A DNA stretch of 26,443 nucleotides from a virus, in the IMG/VR virus record IMGVR_UViG_3300010885_028428, positions 1 to 26,443 of that record; one strand, written 5' to 3'. Positions 1 to 7,764 of the stretch are shown here, in pieces. The position numbers and the translations under genes were made by a program. Positions within the stretch are counted from its first letter, which is position 1, and every line of letters begins with the position of its first letter. The notes under the pieces are model-generated. The model ran no database searches, was not told the origin of the DNA, and was given only the letters and a program-made list of their open reading frames with translations.

Positions 1-49
1 ACAAGAACAGACTCAACGATTGCCTTAAACATATTTAGGTACACCTAGC

Positions 50-1288
50 ATGGCAAACCAGTCAATAACACAACTACCCGTCGCCGCCGCACTCACCGGC
101 GACGAAGTGACCGTTGTCGTCCAGCGCGGCGTCACCAAGCAGACCGCGCTACAGAACGTATCTAACCTTGGCGGACCCACTGGACCTACCGGGCCACAGG
201 GACCCACCGGACCCACTGGACCACAAGGGCCGACAGGAGACACGGGCGCGCCGTCTAATGTAACTGGACCAACCGGACCTCAGGGACCCATTGGACCAAC
301 TGGCCCAACAGGCGATACAGGTGCACCATCCACCGTGGCGGGACCGACTGGCCCCACTGGCGCGCAGGGATCAACAGGACCAACCGGCCCCACAGGCCCG
401 CTAGGTAATACCGGCGGCATAGGCCCGCAAGGACCCATTGGCCCCACAGGATCCACAGGACCCACCGGACCAATTGGCCCCCAGGGACCTCAGGGCTCAA
501 TTGGACCAACTGGACCCACAGGTATACAAGGATCAACCGGGCCTACAGGATCGCAAGGGCCTACCGGACCTCAAGGACTAATTGGCCCAACCGGACCAAC
601 CGGGCCACAGGGAATCGCTGGTGGGACCGGACCTGTTGGACCAACCGGGCCACAGGGACCAACCGGCCCAACCGGACCACAGGGACCAACTGGCCCACAA
701 GGAATACAAGGGGCAACGGGCCCAACAGGACCAACCGGACCTCAAGGTATACAGGGACCAACTGGACCAACCGGACCACAGGGACCCACTGGACCCACTG
801 GACCAACCGGACCTCAAGGCATACAGGGACCAACCGGCCCAACCGGCACAATGGTGTATCCAGGTGCAGGAATTGCCGTATCAACCGGAACCGCATGGGA
901 TACATCACTAACCGCACCATCTGGCGCAATTGTCGGCACAACCGACACTCAAACACTTACAAACAAAAGAATTAACCCAAGAGTAAACGCCAGTACGGCC
1001 AACTCTGCGACACCAACGCTCAACACCGATAACTTTGACATGATGGTTATTACAGGACAGTCTGTAGCCATAACTGATTTTTCTACTAACTTAACGGGCA
1101 CTCCAGTAAATGGTCAGAAGCTGTGGATCTCAATTACAGGAACGACAGCTATTGCGATTACATGGGGCGGGTCTTTCTCTTCATCAACGGTTACGTTGCC
1201 ATCAACCACGGTGTCTACTAATAGACTCGACGTTGGGTTTGTTTGGAATGTGGCGACAACAACATGGCGTTGCGTAGCAAGCGCATAA
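50..1288 (+). CDS. Collagen-like phage tail fibre protein
   Basis: A 412-residue protein with three parts. Residues 1-40 are a fibre N-terminal segment ([14 protein letters not shown], then GVTKQT) of a kind common at the start of phage fibres. Residues 42-267 are Gly-X-Y triplets, mostly GPT and GPQ, that should form a trimeric collagen-like stalk; two GAPSNV/GAPSTV interruptions break the register. Residues 268-412 are a C-terminal fibre domain with the TLTNKR signature and a GQKLWI beta segment. The start is ATG at 50 with a weak AGG at 37-39. The next small gene follows after 9 bases behind a TAAGGAATA ribosome-binding site that overlaps this stop. The C-terminal half is homologous to that of the 4498-5127 gene, so both probably attach to the same kind of partner or form similar tips. 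The role in host binding is inferred from family and position. Confidence 0.9.
   Translation: MANQSITQLPVAAALTGDEVTVVVQRGVTKQTALQNVSNLGGPTGPTGPQGPTGPTGPQGPTGDTGAPSNVTGPTGPQGPIGPTGPTGDTGAPSTVAGPTGPTGAQGSTGPTGPTGPLGNTGGIGPQGPIGPTGSTGPTGPIGPQGPQGSIGPTGPTGIQGSTGPTGSQGPTGPQGLIGPTGPTGPQGIAGGTGPVGPTGPQGPTGPTGPQGPTGPQGIQGATGPTGPTGPQGIQGPTGPTGPQGPTGPTGPTGPQGIQGPTGPTGTMVYPGAGIAVSTGTAWDTSLTAPSGAIVGTTDTQTLTNKRINPRVNASTANSATPTLNTDNFDMMVITGQSVAITDFSTNLTGTPVNGQKLWISITGTTAIAITWGGSFSSSTVTLPSTTVSTNRLDVGFVWNVATTTWRCVASA
173..850 (+). repeat. Gly-X-Y (collagen) coding repeat
   Basis: About 75 nearly uninterrupted Gly-X-Y triplets encoded by degenerate nine-base units such as GGACCAACC and GGACCACAG. Several longer blocks ([18 protein letters not shown]) recur almost exactly near 740-840, so the array has the repetitiveness needed for length change by recombination. 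It accounts for the long antisense open frames here, which are composition shadows. Confidence 0.9.
851..973 (+). repeat. Fibre module copy 1 (shared with 4672-4794)
   Basis: This encodes 41 residues from MVYP to NKRI, matching residues 59-99 of the 4498-5127 product at 37 of 41 positions, with no gaps. It contains the widespread phage fibre signature [11 protein letters not shown]. The similarity continues more weakly to both C-termini (GQKL, W, final aromatic segment). Confidence 0.85.
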
Positions 1289-1297
1289 GGAATAAAT

Positions 1298-1462
1298 ATG
1301 GCTAACTGTGCAGTTATTGATTCTAACAATATCGTAGTCAATATTATTGTTGCTGAACTTACCGACCCACCACCCGAAGGATGCACTTTGGTGGAAATTC
1401 CATTTTGTGACATTGGTTACACATGGGATGGTGTGCGCTTTAATCCGCCACAGGCGCAGTAA
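1298..1462 (+). CDS. Small fibre-associated protein (54 aa)
   Basis: A 54-residue protein beginning MANCAVIDSNNIVVNIIVAE and ending with a GYTWDGVRFNPP segment. The pattern 'NIVVNIIVA ... GCTLVEIP ... GYTWDG..F.P' is a recurrent small phage protein usually found beside fibre genes, sometimes as a domain of tail-fibre assembly proteins. A fibre-associated or chaperone-like role is therefore inferred, not shown. The start is supported by TAAGGAATA just upstream. Its TAA abuts the ATG of the next adhesin gene, so translation is probably coupled. No membrane segment or signal peptide is visible. Confidence 0.8.
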   Translation: MANCAVIDSNNIVVNIIVAELTDPPPEGCTLVEIPFCDIGYTWDGVRFNPPQAQ

Positions 1463-2497
1463 ATGGCTGACAGATATTGGGTTGGCGGCACAGCTAACTG
1501 GGATGGTACGGCTGGCACTAAGTGGGCCACAAGTTCAGGAGGTCTTGGTGGCGCATCTGTACCAACCACAGCAGACGCAGTATTTTTTGACAATTTATCT
1601 ACTGGTACTTGCACCATTAACGTAGGTAATACAGGCGCACAATCCATTACTTGCACAGGATTTACAGGCACTTTAGCGGGGGTTGGGTCAATTACTGTCG
1701 CTGGGGGTATTACGCTTGTCGCTGGAATGGGGTTTACTTATACAGGAACAATTACATTAACTGGCACAGGGACATTAACGACCGCAGGTAAAACATTAGG
1801 TTCTGTAACAATTAACGGGGCTGGAATTACTGTTACGCTTGGCGATGAATTGTTAATGGGTTCTATAAGAGCTTTAACTGTGACTGCTGGTACATTTACA
1901 ACAAACAATAACAATATAACCTGTCAAGCACTTAGTAGTTCAAACTCAAACACTAGAACTATAAATTTAGGCACTTCTACAATTAATTTGGTTGGTATTA
2001 GTACAGTTTGGACTTGCGCTACGACTACAGGATTAACTTTAAACGCTACATCATCCACAATTAACTTAACCAACACAAGCACAAGTGCTAGAACATTAGT
2101 TTTAGGTACTGGTTTAGCTTATGGAACAATAAATATTGGTGGCGCAACTGGAACATCAACTACAACGATTGATGCTACAAGCAATACAATAAATACGCTT
2201 TCTAGTTCTAAAACAGTAGCGCATACCATTTTATTTACTACTAGCGTCAGCATTGCAAATTGGACTGTAACTGGAACTGCTGGGAATATAGTTACTTTAA
2301 ATTCCAACACTACAGGAACACAAAGACCAATAACCTACACAGGTAGCGCAGTAGTGTCTATGGACTATATGTCCATTAGGGATATTAATTTTTCCTATAC
2401 TTTAGGTGCTGCAAACCCCTACCTTGTTTACGCTGGCGCAAACTCTACCAATAACGGTAATAACAACGGCATATTGTTTCAGCCTACTACAGTAAAA
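1463..2497 (+). repeat. YWVGG adhesin module, copy 1
   Basis: Codes for residues 1-345 of the first adhesin. Shared landmarks with the 5138-7195 product are YWVGG near the start, a TANW/TTNW segment, an SGG run, a D-x-V-x-x-D strand, SSNSNTRT in the middle, and DY...R...AxP...AG.NS...GN at the end. Confidence 0.7.
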
Positions 2498-3412
2498 GCC
2501 TACCGATTAACTACAGGTACTTCTTTTACAACTCCTGCTGATTGGAATAATGCTAGTAACACTATTCATTTGATTGGTGCTGGTGGGGGAGGTGCAACTG
2601 CTGTAGCATCAGGAAATAACAGAGCCGCAGGTGGCGGTGGAGGCGGTGGTGGATATACAGTTTTAACCAACCAATCATTAAGTGGTGCAATACCTTACAC
2701 AATCGGCACTTCTGCTAGTAATGCCAATGGCGGCTCTACTACATTTAACACCACTAATACTGCTGGTGGTGGCTCAAGAGGTAATGCTACTACTGCTCCT
2801 ACTTCGTCAGGCGGTGCTGGTGGTGCAGGTACATTTGCTGGTGGCACGGGTGGTGTTGGTGGGTTTGGAACAGCCGCTTCTACAGGCTATGGCTCAGGCG
2901 GTGGCGGTGGTGCTGGCGGCCCTAATGGAATAGGCGGTACTGGTGGAGACGGATTTGGTTCTACAAATGCTTCAAACCTTGCTGGCGGGGGCGGTGGCGG
3001 TAATGGTGGCGGTTCTAATGGAACTAATGGCGCATCTGCGTTAGGTGGTAATGGTGGTAATAATTTCGGTGGAACAGGCGGTGCAACTGGCGGTTCAGGA
3101 ACAGGTGCGGCAGGAACAGTAGGTGGCGGTGGTGCTGGTAGTTCAGGTGGCGGTATTGGTGGTCCTGGCGGTGCTGGAATAGATATTGCTAATACTCTTG
3201 GCGGTGCTGGTGGCACAGGCGGTACTGCTGCCGCTACATCTGGTACTTCTCGTTTATATGGTGCTGGCGGTAGTGGCGCAAGGATTAGTACGGCCGGAGC
3301 AACATCCGCTGGCGGTGCTGGCTCACAAGGTGTTATCTTTATTATCTATACGCCAAGCGGTGCGCCAGTATCAAACAGTAACTTCTTTTTCTTTTTAGGC
3401 AGTTTTTCATAA
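1463..3412 (+). CDS. YWVGG-type phage adhesin with glycine-rich C-terminal domain
   Basis: A 649-residue protein. Residues 1-345 begin MADRYWVGGTANWDG and form a Thr/Ser/Asn-rich repetitive beta region, probably a beta-helix or solenoid, containing SSNSNTRT and ending with DYMSIRD, AGANSTNN and GILF motifs. The same motifs occur in the 5138-7195 product. Residues 346-640 are very glycine-rich, with runs of up to eight Gly. They open with AYRLTTGTSFTTPADWNNA, a typical start of phage Gly-rich domains. By analogy with Gly-rich receptor-binding domains such as T-even gp38, this part may contact the host surface, and that function is inferred. The protein ends in a Phe-rich tail (FFFFLGSFS). A promoter-like motif follows the stop. 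The N-terminal module is more AT-rich in codon use than the neighbouring glycosyltransferase. Confidence 0.8.
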   Translation: MADRYWVGGTANWDGTAGTKWATSSGGLGGASVPTTADAVFFDNLSTGTCTINVGNTGAQSITCTGFTGTLAGVGSITVAGGITLVAGMGFTYTGTITLTGTGTLTTAGKTLGSVTINGAGITVTLGDELLMGSIRALTVTAGTFTTNNNNITCQALSSSNSNTRTINLGTSTINLVGISTVWTCATTTGLTLNATSSTINLTNTSTSARTLVLGTGLAYGTINIGGATGTSTTTIDATSNTINTLSSSKTVAHTILFTTSVSIANWTVTGTAGNIVTLNSNTTGTQRPITYTGSAVVSMDYMSIRDINFSYTLGAANPYLVYAGANSTNNGNNNGILFQPTTVKAYRLTTGTSFTTPADWNNASNTIHLIGAGGGGATAVASGNNRAAGGGGGGGGYTVLTNQSLSGAIPYTIGTSASNANGGSTTFNTTNTAGGGSRGNATTAPTSSGGAGGAGTFAGGTGGVGGFGTAASTGYGSGGGGGAGGPNGIGGTGGDGFGSTNASNLAGGGGGGNGGGSNGTNGASALGGNGGNNFGGTGGATGGSGTGAAGTVGGGGAGSSGGGIGGPGGAGIDIANTLGGAGGTGGTAAATSGTSRLYGAGGSGARISTAGATSAGGAGSQGVIFIIYTPSGAPVSNSNFFFFLGSFS

Positions 3413-3416
3413 TTTC

Positions 3417-3430
3417 TTTGCATTATTATA
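3417..3430 (+). promoter_or_regulatory. Putative late promoter (TTTGCATTATTATA)
   Basis: A 14-base match to the TTTGYATTATTATA motif, in the 39-base gap before the glycosyltransferase gene and 22 bases upstream of its ATG. The same motif occurs in each of the window's other three gaps of comparable length. It contains TATTAT, a 5/6 match to a sigma-70 -10 element, but no clear TTGACA element lies at the usual distance. A phage-modified or phage-encoded polymerase is therefore possible. Confidence 0.6.
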
Positions 3431-3451
3431 GTCAGAGCAAAGGAATTTTTT

Positions 3452-4495
3452 ATGAAAATTGCAGTATACGCGATTAGCAAAAACGAAGAACAATTTGTAA
3501 AAACCTTCTGTGAATCCAGCAAACTGGCGGACTACATTATGATCGCCGACACAGGATCCACAGACAACACGGTCGAGGAGGCCAAAAAGTATGGGGCTGT
3601 GGTTCATTCCATTTGCATTTCTCCTTGGCGTTTCGATCATGCTCGTAACGCCGCCCTGTCTCTTCTGCCTGCCGACGTAGACGTCTGTATCGCGCTGGAC
3701 CTAGACGAGCGCCTAGAGCCTGGCTGGCGTGATGAAATAGAGCGGCTCTGGACACCAGAGACGACCCGACTCAGCTATAAGTTTGACTGGGGCCACGGCA
3801 AGGTGTTTTACTCGACCAAGGCACACAGCCGCAAGGGATACCACTGGCACCATCCCTGCCACGAGTACATTAGACCCGATCACCGCACCAAAGAGGTCTG
3901 GGCGTACTCCCAGATGCTAATGATCACGCACCACCCCGACGAGACTAAGTCTCGAGGCCAGTACCTAGATTTGTTGGAGATGTCGGTCAAAGAAGACCCA
4001 CACTGCCCGCGCAACGCGTTTTACTACGCCAGGGAACTGACCTACTACCAGAAGTGGGAGGAGGCCATTGTCGCATTGCAAAAGTACTTAGCGATGCCAG
4101 AGGCGGTATGGAACAACGAAAGAGCCTACGCATTTAGGTTGATTGGTAACTGTTACGACAGCCTAGGCCAAGACGGAATGAACTGGTACCGCCGGGCGGT
4201 ATCTGAGGACCCGAGCGTTCGGGAGACCTGGTGTGAATTAGCACAGGCATGCTACAGAAAAGGACTATGGGAGGAGTGCTACGGCGCCGCCTGTAACGCA
4301 CTTAAGCTAACTGAGTGCACGTATGTGTACACAATTGACGCAAACAACTGGAAGGCTAGGCCACACGACCTAGCGGCAATCTCAGCCTACCGGTTAGGAT
4401 TTAAAGAAGAAGCAATTAAACACGGCACTAGCGCCCTAGAATTTGAACCCAACAACGAGCGACTACTAAAAAACCTCGAGTATTATAAGGAATAG
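3452..4495 (+). CDS. GT2-family glycosyltransferase with C-terminal TPR-like repeats
   Basis: A 347-residue protein. Residues 1 to about 170 match the GT-A fold of family 2 glycosyltransferases: AVYAISKNEE at the N-terminus, DTGSTDNT at 33-40 for nucleotide-sugar binding, and DLDER at 83-87 as the DxD-type metal site. Residues from about 185 to 347 are helical TPR-like repeats (FYYARELTYYQKWEEAI, AYAFRLIGNCYDSLG, WCELAQACYRKGLWEEC, ISAYRLGFKEEAIKHG). Such fusions occur in bacteria and phages. The substrate is unknown; candidates are the phage fibres on either side or host surface glycans. The start has a clear AAAGGAA site and lies behind a promoter-like motif. It sits between two related fibre-adhesin units, which favours a role in modifying adhesins, but that is inference. 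Codon use is richer in G+C than in the flanking adhesins. Confidence 0.88.
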   Translation: MKIAVYAISKNEEQFVKTFCESSKLADYIMIADTGSTDNTVEEAKKYGAVVHSICISPWRFDHARNAALSLLPADVDVCIALDLDERLEPGWRDEIERLWTPETTRLSYKFDWGHGKVFYSTKAHSRKGYHWHHPCHEYIRPDHRTKEVWAYSQMLMITHHPDETKSRGQYLDLLEMSVKEDPHCPRNAFYYARELTYYQKWEEAIVALQKYLAMPEAVWNNERAYAFRLIGNCYDSLGQDGMNWYRRAVSEDPSVRETWCELAQACYRKGLWEECYGAACNALKLTECTYVYTIDANNWKARPHDLAAISAYRLGFKEEAIKHGTSALEFEPNNERLLKNLEYYKE

Positions 4496-4497
4496 AT

Positions 4498-5127
4498 ATG
4501 GCACAAGCAGGCTATACACCAATCAGTTTATACCACAGCACCACCGCGGCCGCTGTGCCTGTCGCTGGGAATTTAATCCCCGGTGAGTTGGCGCTTAACA
4601 TTAACGACGGCAAACTGTACTTTGAGAACAGCTCCGGTGTAGTCACGTTGCTTGCGACCGCCGGCGGTTCAATGGTTTACCCTAGCGCCGGAATTGCTGT
4701 ATCCACCGGTTCTGCATGGACAACATCCTTGACTGCCCCCTCTGGCGCAGTTGTGGGCACAACCGACACACAAACATTAACCAATAAACGCATTGATCTA
4801 CGAATTACAACAAACGGCTCTACATTTAGCGGTAATTTAGCCCCCAATGGAAATACCACAGATCAATATAACGCAGCCGGATTAAACGGTACAACCACTT
4901 TTCAAATTCCAACCGGGACCGCCGCGGATGGTCAAAAACTGGTTATTAGAATTAACGACGCTGGGTCCTCGGTGGCATTAAACTGGGTTACAACCAGTGG
5001 CGGCTATCGAGTAGTAGGTGCCGTATTGCCGACTTTAACTTCACCATCAAAAGTTTATTATGTTGCTTGCATTTATAATAGCGCAGATGTATTTTGGGAT
5101 GTTGTCGGTGTTGTCCAACAGGCATAA
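4498..5127 (+). CDS. Phage tail fibre protein, short form
   Basis: A 209-residue protein. Residues 24-50 contain LIPGELALNINDGKLYF, the widespread phage 'GELAiNi.DGkLYy' motif found in fibre and decoration proteins. Residues 59-99 are almost identical to residues 268-308 of the collagen-like fibre. The remainder carries the related C-terminal fibre domain (DGQKLVIRIN, YYVACIYNSADVFWDVVG). The protein thus keeps the tip half of the 50-1288 product with a short N-terminal domain in place of the collagen stalk. It begins 2 bases after the glycosyltransferase stop behind ATAAGGAATAG, and the next adhesin follows 10 bases downstream. It may be a second fibre or an alternative subunit on the same attachment point. 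Confidence 0.85.
   Translation: MAQAGYTPISLYHSTTAAAVPVAGNLIPGELALNINDGKLYFENSSGVVTLLATAGGSMVYPSAGIAVSTGSAWTTSLTAPSGAVVGTTDTQTLTNKRIDLRITTNGSTFSGNLAPNGNTTDQYNAAGLNGTTTFQIPTGTAADGQKLVIRINDAGSSVALNWVTTSGGYRVVGAVLPTLTSPSKVYYVACIYNSADVFWDVVGVVQQA
4672..4794 (+). repeat. Fibre module copy 2 (shared with 851-973)
   Basis: Codes for residues 59-99 of the short fibre protein; 37 of 41 residues match copy 1 without gaps. The four differences are G/S, T/S, D/T and I/V. Confidence 0.85.
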
Positions 5128-5137
5128 GGAATAACTC

Positions 5138-6196
5138 ATGGCAACTTTATACTGGGTTGGCGGTTCTGGAACTTGGGACACGTCGTCTACTACAAATTGG
5201 TCTAGTTTTTCTGGCGGCGGTGGGGGAAACCCACCACCAACGGCAACCGATGACGTTATTATTGATGAGAACTCTGGTGTTGGTTCATTTACTATAACTG
5301 TAAGCGGGACAAATGTTCCTTGCAGAAATCTTAATATTGTCCCTGGGACGGGGGACGTAATTAATCTTTCCGGAGGATCTACAGCAAGTTTAGCAATACA
5401 CGGAGATTTGAATGCAGCCAGTGGTTTGGGCACAGCAACTATTAGTAATTTTTCCGCAGTAAATTTTGTAAGCACCGCACCCGGAAAATCAATTAATGTT
5501 TTATCGTCTTTGTTAACAATATCTTCGCCATTTATTTTAAACGGTGTTGGGGGTAGTTGGTCTTTAAGTCGAACATTTGTGTCAGGTTCAACATTTACTT
5601 TAACAAACGGAACTTTTTCAACAAATAATTTTAATTTTAATTGCACGGTATTTAATTCTTCAAATTCTAATACAAGAACGCTATCATTAACGTCATCTAC
5701 AGTTACCGTAACCGGCTGGAACCTTTCAACAACAACAAATTTAACTTTTAACCCAGGAACTTCCACAATTAACTGCAGTAGTATCGGCGGTTCTGGAGCA
5801 AATAACGGTTTCCCCGGTGGGGGTTTAGTTTATAATAATGTTAATTTCACAAATACATTTTTAAGTAATGGCTCTGTCATTTTTGCTATAACTGGGGCAA
5901 ATTCTTTTAATAACCTTTCTTTTAGCACTCAAACTTCTATTTCCGTTGTAACTATTAGCGCCAATCAAACAATTTCCGGGGCGTTAGATTTTGCGGGAAA
6001 TTCTACTAAAAGACTGCGGCTATTGATAAAATCGTTAACAACCGGAGTCCCTGTAACGCTCTCAATAGGTTCTGTTTCCAATTTAACTAATATTGATTTT
6101 CAAGATATTACAGTAACCGGAATTGCGGCGCCGATATCTGGTACATTTTTAGGAAATTGCGGCGGAAACACAAATATTACTTTTGTTTCCGGAACA
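5138..6196 (+). repeat. YWVGG adhesin module, copy 2a
   Basis: Codes for residues 1-353 of the second adhesin. It shares YWVGG, TTNWSSFSGG, a DDVIID strand and SSNSNTRT with the module at 1463-2497. Confidence 0.65.
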
Positions 6197-7195
6197 ACGA
6201 AATATTGGAATTTAGCCGGCAGTAATGGTTGGACATTTGTTAACGGCTGGTCTTCTACAAGCGGCGGAACCCCAACGGCAAATGATTATCCACTGGCCCA
6301 AGATACGTGTGTTTTTGATAATAACTCTGCAGGAACCTCTGTTTCTATAGGTAGTTTTACAACCATAGGAAATTGGGATTGCTCTACTAGAACAACGCCA
6401 TTTACGTTTATTCTCGGGGGTTTTTATTTATTTGGCAATGTTACTTTTTCATCAAGTATAACCCTTAGCTCAACTGGATCACCTACTTTTTTTCCGGCTG
6501 CAGGAAATATATTAAATGTTACTTCTAGCGGAGCTACTTTTCCAGTTTCAGTAACTTTTTCTCCGGCGCCAACTGAGGCTGTAATGCTGCTTGATAATTT
6601 AAGTGTTACAACCAGAATAGATTTATTAGCAGGCACGCTTAATCTTAACGGAAAAACACTTTCCGCAAATCAGGTTAATGGAACAAACGCAATTATTATT
6701 TTCGGTAATGGTAATATGCAAATAGGCGGCAACATTATAGGATCAGGAATTAATTGTCGGGGCTCCGGGAATGTAACACTAACTGCAACCTCCGGTGCTT
6801 CTATTGATGCGACAAATTCTAATTTTCCAAATGTTGCGTTTACGGCAACGGGTTCAAAATCAATAGCCGCGGGTAATACTTTTAACAGCTTAACTGTTGT
6901 TCCGGGGGTGACAGTAGTATTTGCCGGCGGGTCTACAACCAAATTTTTTAATTTAAATTTGTTAGGAAGCGCGGGAAATTTAATTCACTTATTTTCAAGT
7001 ACTACATTTTTTCTTGAAAAATTAAACGGTGGTGTAGTTAATTGCGATTATTTACGATTAACTAGGTCAGCAGCAAGCCCAGCAAATACATTTTTTGCGG
7101 GAACAAATTCAGTAAACGTAAGCGGCAATAGTGGTTGGATTTTTGCCGCAGCCCCCGCAGCCACAAACAACGGCATATTCTTAGCTTTTAAATAA
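5138..7195 (+). CDS. YWVGG-type phage adhesin with duplicated beta module
   Basis: A 685-residue protein starting MATLYWVGGSGTWD. It appears to be two related modules in tandem: residues 1-353, then about 354-685 starting at TKYWNLAGSNGW and NGWSSTSGG. Each is rich in Thr, Ser, Asn and hydrophobic beta-strand residues, as in a beta-helix or solenoid. The first contains SSNSNTRTLSL, as in the first adhesin; the second ends with CDYLRLTR, AGTNSVNVSGN and GIFLAFK, parallel to that protein's DYMSIRD, AGANSTNN and GILF. There is no Gly-rich domain here. The reading frame is noticeably AT-rich compared with the genes after it. Start: ATG with TAAGGAATAACTC upstream. A surface-binding role is inferred from its family resemblance and fibre-cluster position. 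Confidence 0.78.
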   Translation: MATLYWVGGSGTWDTSSTTNWSSFSGGGGGNPPPTATDDVIIDENSGVGSFTITVSGTNVPCRNLNIVPGTGDVINLSGGSTASLAIHGDLNAASGLGTATISNFSAVNFVSTAPGKSINVLSSLLTISSPFILNGVGGSWSLSRTFVSGSTFTLTNGTFSTNNFNFNCTVFNSSNSNTRTLSLTSSTVTVTGWNLSTTTNLTFNPGTSTINCSSIGGSGANNGFPGGGLVYNNVNFTNTFLSNGSVIFAITGANSFNNLSFSTQTSISVVTISANQTISGALDFAGNSTKRLRLLIKSLTTGVPVTLSIGSVSNLTNIDFQDITVTGIAAPISGTFLGNCGGNTNITFVSGTTKYWNLAGSNGWTFVNGWSSTSGGTPTANDYPLAQDTCVFDNNSAGTSVSIGSFTTIGNWDCSTRTTPFTFILGGFYLFGNVTFSSSITLSSTGSPTFFPAAGNILNVTSSGATFPVSVTFSPAPTEAVMLLDNLSVTTRIDLLAGTLNLNGKTLSANQVNGTNAIIIFGNGNMQIGGNIIGSGINCRGSGNVTLTATSGASIDATNSNFPNVAFTATGSKSIAAGNTFNSLTVVPGVTVVFAGGSTTKFFNLNLLGSAGNLIHLFSSTTFFLEKLNGGVVNCDYLRLTRSAASPANTFFAGTNSVNVSGNSGWIFAAAPAATNNGIFLAFK
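6197..7192 (+). repeat. YWVGG adhesin module, copy 2b (diverged)
   Basis: Codes for residues 354-685. It restarts the module with KYWNLAGSNGW and NGWSSTSGG, then DTCVFDNNS, matching the domain start VIIDENS in copy 2a. It ends with the same terminal motifs as copy 1 (CDYLRLTR, AGTNS, GNSGW). Confidence 0.6.
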
Positions 7196-7198
7196 ATT

Positions 7199-7405
7199 AT
7201 GAACGAGATTAATCCTGTAGAGTACGGCAAGCTAGTCCAGTCTGTAGACAACCTAGAGCGTAAAGTAGACGCCATGGAGGCAGACATTAAAAAATTAGTG
7301 GCCATGGCAGAGCGCAGTAAAGGCTCGCTGTGGGCGTTGATGGGCGTCGCCTCGGTAGCCGGGGCGTTTATTAGTTATATATCTGAAATGGTGTTTAGAA
7401 AATGA
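7199..7405 (+). CDS. Small membrane protein of the lysis cassette (XhlA-like)
   Basis: A 68-residue protein with a charged, probably coiled-coil N-terminal part (residues 8-40, KLVQSVDNLERKVDAMEADI) followed by one membrane segment at 43-63 (SLWALMGVASVAGAFISYIS) and a short basic tail (MVFRK). This layout is seen in XhlA-type haemolysin or holin-associated proteins and in many small phage lysis genes. The first of three consecutive membrane proteins, it ends in an ATGA overlap with the next gene. It probably helps form or regulate the membrane lesion. The exact role, holin, antiholin or accessory, cannot be fixed from sequence. Confidence 0.65.
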   Translation: MNEINPVEYGKLVQSVDNLERKVDAMEADIKKLVAMAERSKGSLWALMGVASVAGAFISYISEMVFRK

Positions 7406-7764
7406 GCGAACAGACTTATATTGAATCTGCCAAAGAAGTCGCCGGTAAGGCGATCGGCAAGCATGGCCTAATCTACATTACCCTCATCGTAGCGATGGGT
7501 GTAGGTGCATCGATTGTGCTAGAAGAAAACAAAATGGCCGCGGTCATGGGACTACTGGGCGCGTCATTGACAGCCTTAATCTCCATGCTCAACGGCGTAG
7601 CTGGTGCAACACCCAAACAAGACAAGCCTGAGTTTGAAATTATGAAGGAGCTTATCCAACGCTTAGACGGTATGGCCGACCGCGATCCAATGTCCGTCCA
7701 AGTTGAAGGCGGCAAAGTCACCGTGCGCAAGGGCGACAACGAGACCACGGTAGGTAAGAAATAA
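7402..7764 (+). CDS. Putative holin with two membrane segments
   Basis: A 120-residue protein with two hydrophobic segments, about residues 22-42 (HGLIYITLIVAMGVGASIVL) and 46-68 (MAAVMGLLGASLTALISMLNG). A hydrophilic C-terminal tail of about 50 residues (EIMKELIQRLDG, VTVRKGDNETTV) follows. The hairpin topology and position between two other membrane proteins, upstream of a peptidase and a lysozyme, suggest a class II-like holin or antiholin. Its start overlaps the previous stop (ATGA) and its stop overlaps the next start (TAATG), so all three are probably translated in a coupled way. I do not recognise a specific family. Confidence 0.6.
   Translation: MSEQTYIESAKEVAGKAIGKHGLIYITLIVAMGVGASIVLEENKMAAVMGLLGASLTALISMLNGVAGATPKQDKPEFEIMKELIQRLDGMADRDPMSVQVEGGKVTVRKGDNETTVGKK

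Noticed and set aside
1-48. Possible 3' end of an upstream gene (open to stops at 36-38 or 46-48)
   Set aside because: Two frames remain open at the window edge and too few codons are present to choose; no product can be named.
173-850. Short regular repeats considered as a CRISPR array
   Set aside because: The units are contiguous nine-base coding repeats in a single reading frame without spacers.
25-956. Long antisense open frames under the collagen-like fibre
   Set aside because: They translate to low-complexity Pro/Val/Gly or Leu/Val/Gln strings created by the GPT repeat codons, with no ribosome-binding sites.
2887-3216. Antisense proline-rich frame opposite the Gly-rich domain
   Set aside because: It is the complement of Gly codons (GGT/GGC giving ACC/GCC) and has no independent support.
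5047-5766. 239-residue antisense frame across the start of the second adhesin
   Set aside because: It overlaps a well-supported gene with good start signals, shows no recognisable domain and has no ribosome-binding site.
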